This document shows, piece by piece, positions 15,142 through 24,231 of a DNA stretch of 32,341 nt. Both the position numbers and the translations under genes were made by a program. Location: the NCBI GenBank assembly GCA_902826865.1, contig CADEGN010000049.1:1-32341 (forward strand), in the 5' to 3' direction. Within the stretch, counting starts at the first letter, position 1. The number at the start of each line of letters is the position of its first letter. This DNA is from an uncultured Myxococcales bacterium (GTDB taxonomy: Bacteria; Myxococcota_A; Polyangia; Nannocystales; Nannocystaceae). Under the pieces are notes generated by a model, which saw only the letters and a list, made by a program, of their open reading frames with translations, was not told the DNA's origin and did no database searches.

Positions 15142-17172
15142 CTACTGGCCGCGCTCTGCCAGGTGACGCTCGAACCATTCGACAAAGCGGTTGGCGAAAT
15201 CGATCTGGTGGGCGCGTTCGCTGACGCCATGTCCTTCGCGTGGGTAAAGGACGATCTCTGTCGGTGTGCCCGCGTGCTTGAGCGCGCGGTAAAGTTCCTT
15301 CGCCTGCCCTGCCGGCACGCGGGTGTCCTCAGTCCCGTGGGCGATCAGTGTGGCGGTTGTTGAGCCACGGGCGTGGGCCATGGGCGATCGCGTCCATACA
15401 CGTTCGGGTTCATCATACGGCCAGAGGTTCCAGTGCACGAGCGAGTTTTCGTGCTCGATCTCGCTGGTCCCGGTAAACGACAACCAGTTGGTGATCGCGG
15501 CGGCCACGATCGCGGCGCGGAATCGTTTGCTGTGTTGCGTGGCTGCAAGCGCGGAGAAATAGCCCCCATAGCTCCAGCCGCCCATGCCGACGCGGATCGG
15601 GTCGACCAGGCCGGACTGCACGAGGACATCAATCCCGGCCAACACGTCCTCGAACTCCTTGCCACCCAAGTCCTTCTGGTCGGCCTTGCCAAAGGCCACC
15701 CCGCGGCCAGAGCTCCCGCGATAGTTCGGCTCAAACACCACGAAGCCGCGGGTGGCGAGGAGCTGGGCTGGGTACTCCGCGCGTGTATTCCAGCCGTCGA
15801 GCGAAATGCCCTCGGGACCGCCGTGGGGTAGTACGACCATCGGGTACCGAGCTCCGGCACGGTATCCCACCGGTTTCGTGACGATCCCCGCCAACTCAAG
15901 ACCATCAGCGGCTTTCCAGCGCAACACGCTTTGCTCGCCGAGGCGGACGCGCAAGAGGTTCGGGTTCGAGTGGGTCAACCGCCGCAGTGACCCCGCCCGT
16001 GGATTACCGACGAACACTTCGCCCGGATGTTGGCGCGAGTCACCCGCGCAGGCGATCACCGTCCCGGATACGTTGAGGTCGACATCGTGGCAGATCGTGT
16101 CGCCCGTAACGACTGTACTGCGGCGGTCGTCTTTCAACGAAATGCGAACGAGCGCCGTCTTCGTGTCTTGGTTGGCGAGCATGATCAGCGCATCACGCGC
16201 GAGGTAGCGCAACCACAGCCCCGTTCCGAGGTAGCCGGCCGTGCGGGCACGCGCAGCACCGCCGGCGGCCGGTACGGTGAATACGACGCCAGCCGTGGGA
16301 TCGTGGATATCCACGGCGCCGAGAAACGCCACCTGCGAACCATCGGGCGACCAAGTGAGCTCCCCGAGTTTGCCCGCATGTTCGCAGAGCTTCGTCGGAG
16401 TTCCACCGCCGACGGGGACGCGGTAGACCCCGCCGTACATCATCGTGCCGTCGACGTCGGCGCGCGTGCCACCGATCAGTGCAAAGGCATCGCCGCGGGG
16501 CGACCAGCGCGCCCGCTCGACATGAAAGGCCGCCGGCGTAACGGTGGTGGTTTTTCCGCTCCGCACATCGAGCACGAACAGAGATCGCGGCGTGCCTTCG
16601 ACATCTCCCATCTTCCAATCACGGCCAGCGTCGCGATCGGCCTTGGCTTCGGCGCTGGGCGGGGTATCCGTAATGTAGGCCAGCTGTTGCCCGTCCGGCG
16701 ACCATTCGAAGTCGCGGATCGACGTCTGGACGGTTGTGAGCTTCTCGGCGTTGCCACCGAGCGGCGAGATTCGCCACAGCTGAGCAATCGCGTCTCCGTG
16801 GCGGCGGCCGATGTAGGCGAGCCATTTTCCGTCGGGTGACCAAGCGGGCGCGCTCGCACTGTCGGGCGCGAACGTGAACGGGCGGACTGCTCCGCCTTTG
16901 GCATCAACGAGGTGGAGGATGCGATAGGCCGAGCCAGGTGGGTCGTCGGCCTTGCGCGCCTCTCGGCGAACGAACGCGATGTGGCGTCCGTCGGGACTGA
17001 CCGCCACCGCTGTCACGCTGCGCAGATCGACGATTGCCTCGGCCGTCAGCGTCTCGTTGCGAGCGGCTTGCTGGACGGCACCGGTTGAAGGCCGCGCGTG
17101 GGCGGTGCTCGGGGTGGCTGTGGCGCAGCCAACCGCGAGCGATAGCAGTGACAGGTGGACGGAGAGCTGCAT
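15142..17172 (-). CDS. S9-family prolyl oligopeptidase/acylaminoacyl peptidase, secreted
   Basis: 676 aa from the ATG at 17172. 'MQLSVHLSLLSLAVGC' is a lipoprotein-type signal. Residues about 45-370 are a beta-propeller with WD40-like PD40 units ('VSPDGRHIAFVR', 'WSPDGKWLAYIG', 'WSPDGQQLAYI', 'WSPDGSQVAFLG'). The alpha/beta-hydrolase domain follows, with 'LPHGGPEG' forming the oxyanion region. The catalytic triad is complete: Ser534 in 'GGWSYGGYFS', Asp616 in 'HGTEDTRVP' and His648 in 'PREGHGVSE'. It is likely an exopeptidase or dipeptidyl peptidase that degrades short peptides in the envelope, useful for a predatory or proteolytic lifestyle (inference). It is divergent from the CrtC-like gene, with 69 bp holding both promoters. 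Confidence 0.95.
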   Translation of the reverse strand: MQLSVHLSLLSLAVGCATATPSTAHARPSTGAVQQAARNETLTAEAIVDLRSVTAVAVSPDGRHIAFVRREARKADDPPGSAYRILHLVDAKGGAVRPFTFAPDSASAPAWSPDGKWLAYIGRRHGDAIAQLWRISPLGGNAEKLTTVQTSIRDFEWSPDGQQLAYITDTPPSAEAKADRDAGRDWKMGDVEGTPRSLFVLDVRSGKTTTVTPAAFHVERARWSPRGDAFALIGGTRADVDGTMMYGGVYRVPVGGGTPTKLCEHAGKLGELTWSPDGSQVAFLGAVDIHDPTAGVVFTVPAAGGAARARTAGYLGTGLWLRYLARDALIMLANQDTKTALVRISLKDDRRSTVVTGDTICHDVDLNVSGTVIACAGDSRQHPGEVFVGNPRAGSLRRLTHSNPNLLRVRLGEQSVLRWKAADGLELAGIVTKPVGYRAGARYPMVVLPHGGPEGISLDGWNTRAEYPAQLLATRGFVVFEPNYRGSSGRGVAFGKADQKDLGGKEFEDVLAGIDVLVQSGLVDPIRVGMGGWSYGGYFSALAATQHSKRFRAAIVAAAITNWLSFTGTSEIEHENSLVHWNLWPYDEPERVWTRSPMAHARGSTTATLIAHGTEDTRVPAGQAKELYRALKHAGTPTEIVLYPREGHGVSERAHQIDFANRFVEWFERHLAERGQ

Positions 17173-17241
17173 CGGCGGGCTTTCGCGCGGCAGGATAACC
17201 GAGGCCGCGCGCTCCAAGCCAAGGCGATTAAGATACCCGGC

Positions 17242-18228
17242 ATGACGATCTCGCGCGACGCGGCCAACGCTGCGCGTTGGGGTGGAGGTTCGGGGGGCCA
17301 CTACGAGAGTTGGTTCGTCCGCGCGAACCATCCGAGCCGGCCGCTGGCCCTGTGGATCCGTTACACCATCTTCGCGCCAAGAAACGGTCGCGCCGAGGGT
17401 GAGTTGTGGGCGATCGCATTCGACGGCGAGCAAGAGGTCGTGACCGCGGGAAAACGAGAAGTGTCGATCGATGCCTGTCGATTCGGTCTCGACTCCCTCA
17501 ATGTCGTGATCGCCGACGCCCATCTCGACGACTTGAAAATGGTGGGTTCGGTCGGCGAAGGGGAGAAACATCTCGCGTGGGATCTTCGGCTCGAGGGCGG
17601 AGATGAGCCGATCTTGCTCCTGCAACCGTCGGCGTATGCCAGCGGATTTCCCCGGGCCAAAGCGCTCGTGCCACGCCCGTTCGTCCGCTTACGGGGCGAG
17701 CTCCTGGTGGGCGATACCCGCTGGGCGATCGACGACTGGGTCGGCAGCCAAAACCATAACTGGGGCAGCCGCCACACGGACCGCTACGCCTGGGCGCAAG
17801 TCGTCGGTTTCGATGGTGCCCCGACGGCGTTTCTCGAGTGCATTTCGGCCAAGCTGAAAATCGGTCCGCTCTGGACGCCATATCTCTCCGCGGCGGTGCT
17901 TTGCGTCGACGGGCGTACCTACGCATTCAACACGATGTTGCAGTCAGCTCGATCGCGGGTGCGACGGACCGGGCTAGGGTGGTCGATGCGGATACGGGCA
18001 GGGGATGACGAACTTGAGGTTGCCGTCGACGCCCCACCTGAGCGACTTGTTGCGCTGCGGTATCGCAATCCACCGGGCGGCGCGAAGGTTTGCCTCAACA
18101 GCAAGCTCGCGCGTGCCAACGTGGTGTTGCGGCGCACCGGTCGGCGGCAGCTGCAGCTTACGAGTACCCACCGAGCCGCGTACGAGCTGGTCGACGACAC
18201 CGCGCCTGGCTTTACGACCGTGGCATAG
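17242..18228 (+). CDS. CrtC/AttH-like beta-barrel protein
   Basis: 328 aa. The N-terminal 'GGSGGHYESWFVRANHP' and 'ALWIRYTIF' and the central 'DDWVGSQNHNWGSRHTDRYAWAQ' resemble the hydroxyneurosporene synthase (CrtC)/AttH and tocopherol cyclase-like superfamily, lipocalin-related double barrels that bind hydrophobic ligands. Some members hydrate carotenoids, but there is no carotenoid gene nearby, so the reaction is left open. There is no signal peptide. TAAGAT ends 7 nt before the ATG and could be a -10 for a very short leader. The 3' end overlaps the convergent giant TPR gene by 17 bp. The family call is moderately sure and the function is not. Confidence 0.75.
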   Translation: MTISRDAANAARWGGGSGGHYESWFVRANHPSRPLALWIRYTIFAPRNGRAEGELWAIAFDGEQEVVTAGKREVSIDACRFGLDSLNVVIADAHLDDLKMVGSVGEGEKHLAWDLRLEGGDEPILLLQPSAYASGFPRAKALVPRPFVRLRGELLVGDTRWAIDDWVGSQNHNWGSRHTDRYAWAQVVGFDGAPTAFLECISAKLKIGPLWTPYLSAAVLCVDGRTYAFNTMLQSARSRVRRTGLGWSMRIRAGDDELEVAVDAPPERLVALRYRNPPGGAKVCLNSKLARANVVLRRTGRRQLQLTSTHRAAYELVDDTAPGFTTVA

Positions 18229-21200
18229 CGGTGCCGATGCTCGGCAGCAACCCGCAGCTGTAGCGCAGCATCATCGCGGGCCGTGACGCCCATACCCGCA
18301 GCAGATCCGCGAGCACCGGCGAGCTCCGCAGGGCGGGGATACCGATCTTACCCATCAGGTTCTCGCTGCGAATGACAGCGGCAAACGAGCCCGGCAAGTC
18401 ATCGGCCACCACGAGCGCAATCCGTCGCGCGCTTTGCCGGATCCACTGCACAAGCGTCGCCGAATCGGGGCCGCGATTAGCCGCGTACGCTTGGGCGGCG
18501 ATCTCGTGCGCCTTGCGGCGGCGCCGCCCGACGTTGCGTGAGATCGTTCGTTGGTGCTCGTCGAGCACATCAGCCGTCGCGATGTTTTCGCCGAATCCCG
18601 GCACGTAGTTGCGTGCGGCGGCGGCTAAGAGAACATCCAACTCGCGCGGCGTAAATAGATCGATCGTGAAGACCCCGCGAGCGACATTGACCACGGCTTG
18701 GGTGATCGCGAAGACCTGCTGCGCCTGCGGGTGATCGGCGAGCCACAGCGGGAGCAGGATCGAGGGTTTCGAGGTGTTCTCGACGATGACGCCGCGGTCG
18801 CGTTGACCTTGGCCGAACACCTCGTACTCCTCCAAACCGAACAGCGACGCGATCCTGTCGGTGAGCTGGCGCAGTGGGTGATCGGAGCGCAGGCGATCTC
18901 GACTACCGATCCCGTGACGCCCGAGGTCGGCGGGGCGTACCTTGGCCAAAGCCTCCACGATAGCAGCCAGCAGCGCGGCACTTGCCGCCTGCTGATCGCG
19001 TGCGACGTGGAGATCCGCGGTAGTGTCACCGATCAACGCGCCCGGTCGGATCGCGTCGGTGCGGGGCTGCCAGCCGCGCATGTCATCGCGCTCGTCGATG
19101 GTCGCGACCTCAAGGGTACACAGCGCGGCATTGGCCAACGCGCGTGCGCGCGACTGCCCGAGTTCGTCAAACGTCTGCGCCAACGCGCGCCAGGCCTCGA
19201 TTTGGACGACATCGTCCATCAAGACGAGTTGGAGCTGCTCAACCGCCTCTATCTGACGGTTTGCCTGACGGAGGAAATTGGCCAATTCAAACCGCAACCC
19301 GGCGTCACCCTCGGTGGCGCGCAGCCCCTCGACCAGCGTCACACGAGCGGCGTCGTTCTGATCGAGCCGATCATGCAGTGTCCGGGCGAGCTCGAGATAA
19401 ACGCCGGCGTCGGGATGCGCCGAGAGGTGCTCCCGCAACGTCACGACGTAGCGTTCCCAATGTTCGGGCTGTGTCGCGATAGCATTGAGGTCGCTGCTGG
19501 CTCGGCCGCCGGGGCCCTCGTGGACGATCGCGTCGGCGAGAGCGTCGATCGCTTCGGTGTTGCGCTTGACCCCGACCAGGGCGCGGGCAAGAGCCAGATC
19601 TGCCGCGACCCGCGATTCCGCATCGCGAGCTTCTTCTCGCAAGCGGGTTGCCGTGTCGATCGCCGCGCCGAACAGGCCGGTTTCAAGCTGAAGGGCGACC
19701 ACGCGTTCGAGGATCCGACGATCCGAGGGGCGCAGTTTGGCGGCTTGTTCGTAGTGACCAAACGCCTGGGCATGATCGCCGAGTTCCTCAAGCCCGGTTG
19801 CCAGCGTGAAGTGAGCCTCGGCCGCAGTGTCCCCAGTGCCAACCGAAGCTGCACGGCGCAGCAGAACCACCGCTTCCTCGGTGCGCCGGTCCGCGATAAG
19901 CAACTTCGAGAGTTCGAGCAGGGCGGTCGCGTCGTCGGGGCGTGCGCCGAGGAGACGCTTGAGCGCCGAGACTGCGGCACCGATGTTGTCGAGATCGCGG
20001 GCATAGATCCGCGAGACGGCCAACCACAACGCGGCCTTGCGATCGAGTTGAGTTGCCTCGCTGGCGGCACGGAGCAGGCGCTCGGCGAGCCTATCGAACT
20101 GGCCTTGGGCGCGAATCAGGGCCTCAAGTCGGGCGGCCGCAACCTCGTGATCGGGCCATAGTTGCAGCGCCGCATCGAAGTCCGCGATCGCCCCCACGCG
20201 ATCACCAAGTTGATCGGCGCGTACATTGCCAGCTCGCACGCGAGCATCTGCAGCCTCGCGCGGGGACCGGGCGATCGAGGCTTCATGCACCGCAGCCTCG
20301 ACCAGCGCTTCCGCATCGCCGAGGACTTCGGCCAAGCGATTGATCCCACGGAGTGCCGCCAGGTTGTGGGGGTCGATCGCTAGCGCGTCGCGGTAGACGT
20401 CCAGCGCTTGAGGGTTGCCCGAGGCCTCGAGAGCTTCTCCGCGGCGCGTAAGGTGAGCTGCGCACAAACTCGGGTCCTCAAGCGCGCTGGCGATACGACC
20501 GTCGACGCTTGCGATCACCCGTGGCTCGCCGCTTGCGAGCGCCTCGCGCTCGAGGCCGGCAAGCGCCTCGAGGTCATCGGGCCGGGCAGCCAGGACAGTG
20601 GTCCACGCCTCCACGCGATCACTGGCACTTCCGAGTCCGGCCAGATCCAGCGTGCGAACCCGTTCACGCATGGCCATCGCGCGGGTTTGAGGATCAGCGG
20701 AAGCCTCGGCGAGGCGCGCGAGGATCTCGGCGAGGCGTTCAAATCGGCGCAGAAGACGATAGAGCGATTCGAGGCTAGACAGGGCGCCGATGTGTTTCGG
20801 ATCGCGTTCGAGTACCCGCTCGAGTGCAGTTACGGCGCGAACCGGATCATTGAGGTGATCGCGGGCGACCTCCGCCGCGCGAAGCAGGGTGGCGCATGCG
20901 AGTGCGCGGTCGGTGAGGGTGTCGGCGTCGCGTTCAAGCTCGGCGAGGAGCTCGTTCCAATGGCCGAGCTCCGCACGCACACGCGCGAGTGCGTCGGCCG
21001 CTGGGCGAAAACCCGGGCGGAGCTCGATGGCCTGCGCGTAGCTTCGCTCGGCTGTCGCACGATCGCCGAGGTGCTCCTCGTACAGCTGTCCGAGCTGGAA
21101 ACATGCAAGCGCGCGGGTACTTGGATCTTGGTAGTTCTCACGCTCGAGTTCGGCGAGGCGCGCGAGTTCGGGCCAATCGCCTCGATCGCGCAGAATTCGT

Positions 21201-23686
21201 GACAGGGCTTGGATCGAAGGGACGTGCTGCGGATCGGTGTCGAGCGCGCGACGGTACGCGTCAACGGCCTTGTCCGGCGCTGCGAGATGCCGCGCGTGCA
21301 GCTCGCCCAACTTGTGGAGCAGCAGTACTTGAGCCCCTCCATCCTGGATGCTCTCGAGCTCGCGTTGGTAGATCTCCGCGAGGTCAGCCCAACGACGTTC
21401 GGCGTGAAAGATGCGGCCGAGCGTGGCGAGCGTCGCGGGATGGTGGGGTTCGAGCGCCAACACCCCGCGGAGCCGCGCGATGGCCTCGTCGCGGCGGTCG
21501 AGTTGCTCGTCGAGGATTTCACCCACGCGATGGAGCAGATCGCAGATCGCCGGCTTACCGGACTCGATCTTGGCCTCGAGTTCGAGGGCCTCTACCAGCG
21601 CCCCCCACCGCCCCGTGCTCTCGGCGACGCGTTGCATCGCATGTACTGCCCCGAGGTGCTTTGGGCGATCGCGGAGGATGCGACGATAGGCGTGCTCGGC
21701 CTGTTCTGGATCCTTGAGCGGCCCGCGATAGAGGTCGCCGATGGCAAACAGGTATTCGATCTTGCGCTCGACATCCACGCGGTCGAGGTGACGCTCGTAA
21801 AGCTCGACGAGTTGGTGGTGGCGTTCGGCGGTGCCATAAAGGCGGACCAATGCCTCGAACGACGACAACTGCTCGGGCAGGAGTGCGAGCGCGTGCTCAT
21901 GCTCGAGCATTGCTTCGGCGGCGCGACCGAGACGTTCGAGCACATCAGCGGCGCGGCCATGGGCTACCGCCCGCCGTTTCGAGTCGCGCAGCGCCGCGGC
22001 TTCTCCACGGTGCATCGCCACCAGCGCTTCGAGTAGCTCGGCGTCCTGGTACAGGGGAGCCAACGCGCGCAGTGTCGGGATATGGGTCGGATCGATGGCG
22101 AGTACGGCCTCGAACGCGGCGATCGCCCCGTCGCGATCGTCGAGCGAGTCGACGCACAGCATGCCGATGCGGTGGAGGTGGCCGAGCTGCTCGAGACTAT
22201 CGGAAGTGGATTCCGCCATTTCGGAGAGCACGCGAACCAATCCGGCCGCGTCTGCGTCCTCGTCGTAGATCCTCGCGAGGCTCTCGAGTACGACCGGATG
22301 CCTCGGCCGATGCTCGGCGGCTCGCTCCAGCGCGACGCGTGCGGCGGCTCGATCACCGAGTCGTTCGACGCGCACGCTCGCCACGCGGTGCAGCAGCAGG
22401 GCCTGTGTCGCCAGATCCTCGGTGAGAGGAACCTGGCGTTCAATGACCTCGACAAGGTCCTTCCAGCGCCCACGTTGGGCGTAGAGGCGCTCAAGTGAGA
22501 TGCGGGCGCCGGGTGCCGCAGGGTCGAGTGCGTAGGCCTGTGCGTAGATCTCGATCGCTCGGTCTGCGTCCTTGTCGAGCTCTCGTAGGCGAGCGCGTTG
22601 GCACAATGTCGCGGCGCGCAGCGGCGGATCTGCCACCAATGCGTTGGCTGCCGATTCGAGCACGCGGTCGAGCTGGGCAGTGGCGTGGGCGCGCTCATCG
22701 ATCTGCGCGATGGCGCGGAACACCGCCGGATCCGGCCCAGCAAGCTCGGACGCGGAGACGTATGCCGCGCGGGCTGCGTCTGCGTGATCGAGGCGGTCCT
22801 CGAGGATCCGCCCCTTGATGAGGTAAAGCGAAGCCTTGGCCGATCGTGCGCCAGTGAGCGGGAGCTCGCGATCGATTAACTCGATTGCCCGCGCAAACTT
22901 GCCCCGGGCGAGCGCCACTCGACGCGCGCCGACGAGGGACGGCAAATGCTCGGCCGTTGCTGCGAGCGCCTGTTCGTAGTGCGTCTCGGCACGTGCGAGA
23001 TCCTGGAGAATGACCTCGCTCAACCGTGCGATCTCGTAGTGCAGTCGACCTCGGCGCATGGGGTCGCCCGGGTCGCTCAGCTGGGCCTCGTAGGCGGCGA
23101 TTGCAGCCCTCGCATCGTCCGCATAGGCATCGCCCAGGCGGTCGCTGGCGGTTGCGGGATCGATGCTGGGCACCGCGAGAGTAGGTGCGGCCGGCGGAGG
23201 CGCGGCCATGGTTTCGAGACGAGGTCGTGGCGGTGGCGGAGGTGGGAGATCCGCGGCCTCGCGGGGGCGCGGCGGGAGGGGAGGCCGATGCGCCTCGCGT
23301 GCACGCGCCGCGGAACTCTCACCGGCCTTACCGGGCGTGCGATTGGGGGCCGCGGTGCGTTCCGCGGTCGCGCCGGCGGAGGCCGGCGTAGAGGACGCGG
23401 CGTCAGACGACGGGGTGGCCGGCGAAGCAGCGGGCCCGGAGTTGGCGCCTGGCTTGCGCGTCCCAGGCAGCTTGAGCGCTGCCGCTGGTCGGGCAGCTTC
23501 ACTCGCGCCGTCCCGCGATGAAGCGATCGGTGGCGCTATTACGGGTGCATCCGGCGTCGATGCGGCCGCGGCAGGTGTCGAACGGGCACCGGCCTTGGCA
23601 CGGTCCGCTTCCGCTTGTTTGCGGGCAAACCCGGGTGGCGGAGGCGGTCGGCGGCGTGGGGGCTCCGGATCGTTGGAATCGGCCAC
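18212..23686 (-). CDS. Giant TPR protein (1,824 aa)
   Basis: The start is taken as GTG 23686, 4 nt after GGGAG; an ATG at 23725 is an alternative. The first 190 residues are Pro/Ala/Arg-rich and disordered. From about 200 to 1,500 the chain is continuous TPR/HAT-like helical pairs, with repeated 'A...YRRALDTDPQHVPSIQAL', 'LGRWKDL', 'LGDRDGAIAAFEAVLAIDP' patterns. The last 300 residues form a distinct conserved domain ('PLRQLTDRIASLFGLEEYEVF', 'FTPRELDVLLAAAARNYVPGFG', 'ARRIALVVADDLPGSFAAV') that I associate with large myxobacterial TPR proteins but cannot name. There is no signal peptide, so it is probably a cytosolic scaffold; partners are unknown. The 3' end overlaps the CrtC-like gene by 17 bp. 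Confidence 0.9.
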   Translation of the reverse strand: MADSNDPEPPRRRPPPPPGFARKQAEADRAKAGARSTPAAAASTPDAPVIAPPIASSRDGASEAARPAAALKLPGTRKPGANSGPAASPATPSSDAASSTPASAGATAERTAAPNRTPGKAGESSAARAREAHRPPLPPRPREAADLPPPPPPRPRLETMAAPPPAAPTLAVPSIDPATASDRLGDAYADDARAAIAAYEAQLSDPGDPMRRGRLHYEIARLSEVILQDLARAETHYEQALAATAEHLPSLVGARRVALARGKFARAIELIDRELPLTGARSAKASLYLIKGRILEDRLDHADAARAAYVSASELAGPDPAVFRAIAQIDERAHATAQLDRVLESAANALVADPPLRAATLCQRARLRELDKDADRAIEIYAQAYALDPAAPGARISLERLYAQRGRWKDLVEVIERQVPLTEDLATQALLLHRVASVRVERLGDRAAARVALERAAEHRPRHPVVLESLARIYDEDADAAGLVRVLSEMAESTSDSLEQLGHLHRIGMLCVDSLDDRDGAIAAFEAVLAIDPTHIPTLRALAPLYQDAELLEALVAMHRGEAAALRDSKRRAVAHGRAADVLERLGRAAEAMLEHEHALALLPEQLSSFEALVRLYGTAERHHQLVELYERHLDRVDVERKIEYLFAIGDLYRGPLKDPEQAEHAYRRILRDRPKHLGAVHAMQRVAESTGRWGALVEALELEAKIESGKPAICDLLHRVGEILDEQLDRRDEAIARLRGVLALEPHHPATLATLGRIFHAERRWADLAEIYQRELESIQDGGAQVLLLHKLGELHARHLAAPDKAVDAYRRALDTDPQHVPSIQALSRILRDRGDWPELARLAELERENYQDPSTRALACFQLGQLYEEHLGDRATAERSYAQAIELRPGFRPAADALARVRAELGHWNELLAELERDADTLTDRALACATLLRAAEVARDHLNDPVRAVTALERVLERDPKHIGALSSLESLYRLLRRFERLAEILARLAEASADPQTRAMAMRERVRTLDLAGLGSASDRVEAWTTVLAARPDDLEALAGLEREALASGEPRVIASVDGRIASALEDPSLCAAHLTRRGEALEASGNPQALDVYRDALAIDPHNLAALRGINRLAEVLGDAEALVEAAVHEASIARSPREAADARVRAGNVRADQLGDRVGAIADFDAALQLWPDHEVAAARLEALIRAQGQFDRLAERLLRAASEATQLDRKAALWLAVSRIYARDLDNIGAAVSALKRLLGARPDDATALLELSKLLIADRRTEEAVVLLRRAASVGTGDTAAEAHFTLATGLEELGDHAQAFGHYEQAAKLRPSDRRILERVVALQLETGLFGAAIDTATRLREEARDAESRVAADLALARALVGVKRNTEAIDALADAIVHEGPGGRASSDLNAIATQPEHWERYVVTLREHLSAHPDAGVYLELARTLHDRLDQNDAARVTLVEGLRATEGDAGLRFELANFLRQANRQIEAVEQLQLVLMDDVVQIEAWRALAQTFDELGQSRARALANAALCTLEVATIDERDDMRGWQPRTDAIRPGALIGDTTADLHVARDQQAASAALLAAIVEALAKVRPADLGRHGIGSRDRLRSDHPLRQLTDRIASLFGLEEYEVFGQGQRDRGVIVENTSKPSILLPLWLADHPQAQQVFAITQAVVNVARGVFTIDLFTPRELDVLLAAAARNYVPGFGENIATADVLDEHQRTISRNVGRRRRKAHEIAAQAYAANRGPDSATLVQWIRQSARRIALVVADDLPGSFAAVIRSENLMGKIGIPALRSSPVLADLLRVWASRPAMMLRYSCGLLPSIGTAMPRS

Positions 23687-23929
23687 GTATCTCCCGGCGC
23701 GAGGCGCTCCCCGCGGAACGTGCATGATACTCGCCGTTGGCGCACGGATGCACCAACGTTCGGCCACAATCGCGACAACAATGTCGTGCTCGACGCGAGC
23801 GCAGTCGCCCCCGTCATGTCCACGACAGGCACGGCAGACGCGGCCGCCGTTCGCAGCCCGTGGTGAAACTCCACGACGCGATACCAGCGGCCCCCAGGGT
23901 GGCGTCGCCGGACCTCGAAGTACGCTCGC

Positions 23930-24118
23930 CTAGTGGGTGAGCAGGTGGAAAAGCTGGATCGCGACCAAACCCACGAAGCCGAACAGCAGAACCCCCGGAA
24001 TCAGGCGATCCTCCAGGGTTTTCGGACCTCGGAACGCGCCTTGCGATACGCGCGGCAGCGAACCGGTGATCGGCCGCTTGACCGATTCCGTCCCGGCAGC
24101 CGCTCGTTTCATCCCCAT
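23930..24118 (-). CDS. Small single-helix membrane protein
   Basis: 62 aa from the ATG at 24118 (a second in-frame ATG is at 24112). The first 38 residues are basic and hydrophilic, and residues 39-60 ('RLIPGVLLFGFVGLVAIQLF') are one transmembrane helix near the C-terminus, giving a tail-anchored layout. No family is recognised; it is not SecE, since the conserved helix is missing. The low-complexity-free composition and a clear membrane helix support coding. It lies between thiE and the TPR gene on the same strand. The roughly 240 bp between its stop and the TPR start shows no other gene. Confidence 0.55.
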   Translation of the reverse strand: MGMKRAAAGTESVKRPITGSLPRVSQGAFRGPKTLEDRLIPGVLLFGFVGLVAIQLFHLLTH

Positions 24119-24231
24119 ACGACTTCAATGTGTAGCTCGATCTTCGAACGTGCAAAAGAAATCTGCTGGATTGTTGGTAGGGGACGTCGCGGCGAGATTC
24201 ACGACTGCGACGGGAGCTGGCGCCTCGCGAT

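Noticed and set aside
18698..20161. 487-codon + strand open frame
   Set aside because: Lies wholly antisense to the TPR protein, whose repeats are clear; no ribosome site or family match.
24118..24231. TPP riboswitch near thiE
   Set aside because: No conserved TPP-box bases are seen here or upstream of the thiE start at 25170; the upstream region is only 55 bp before the divergent tRNA.
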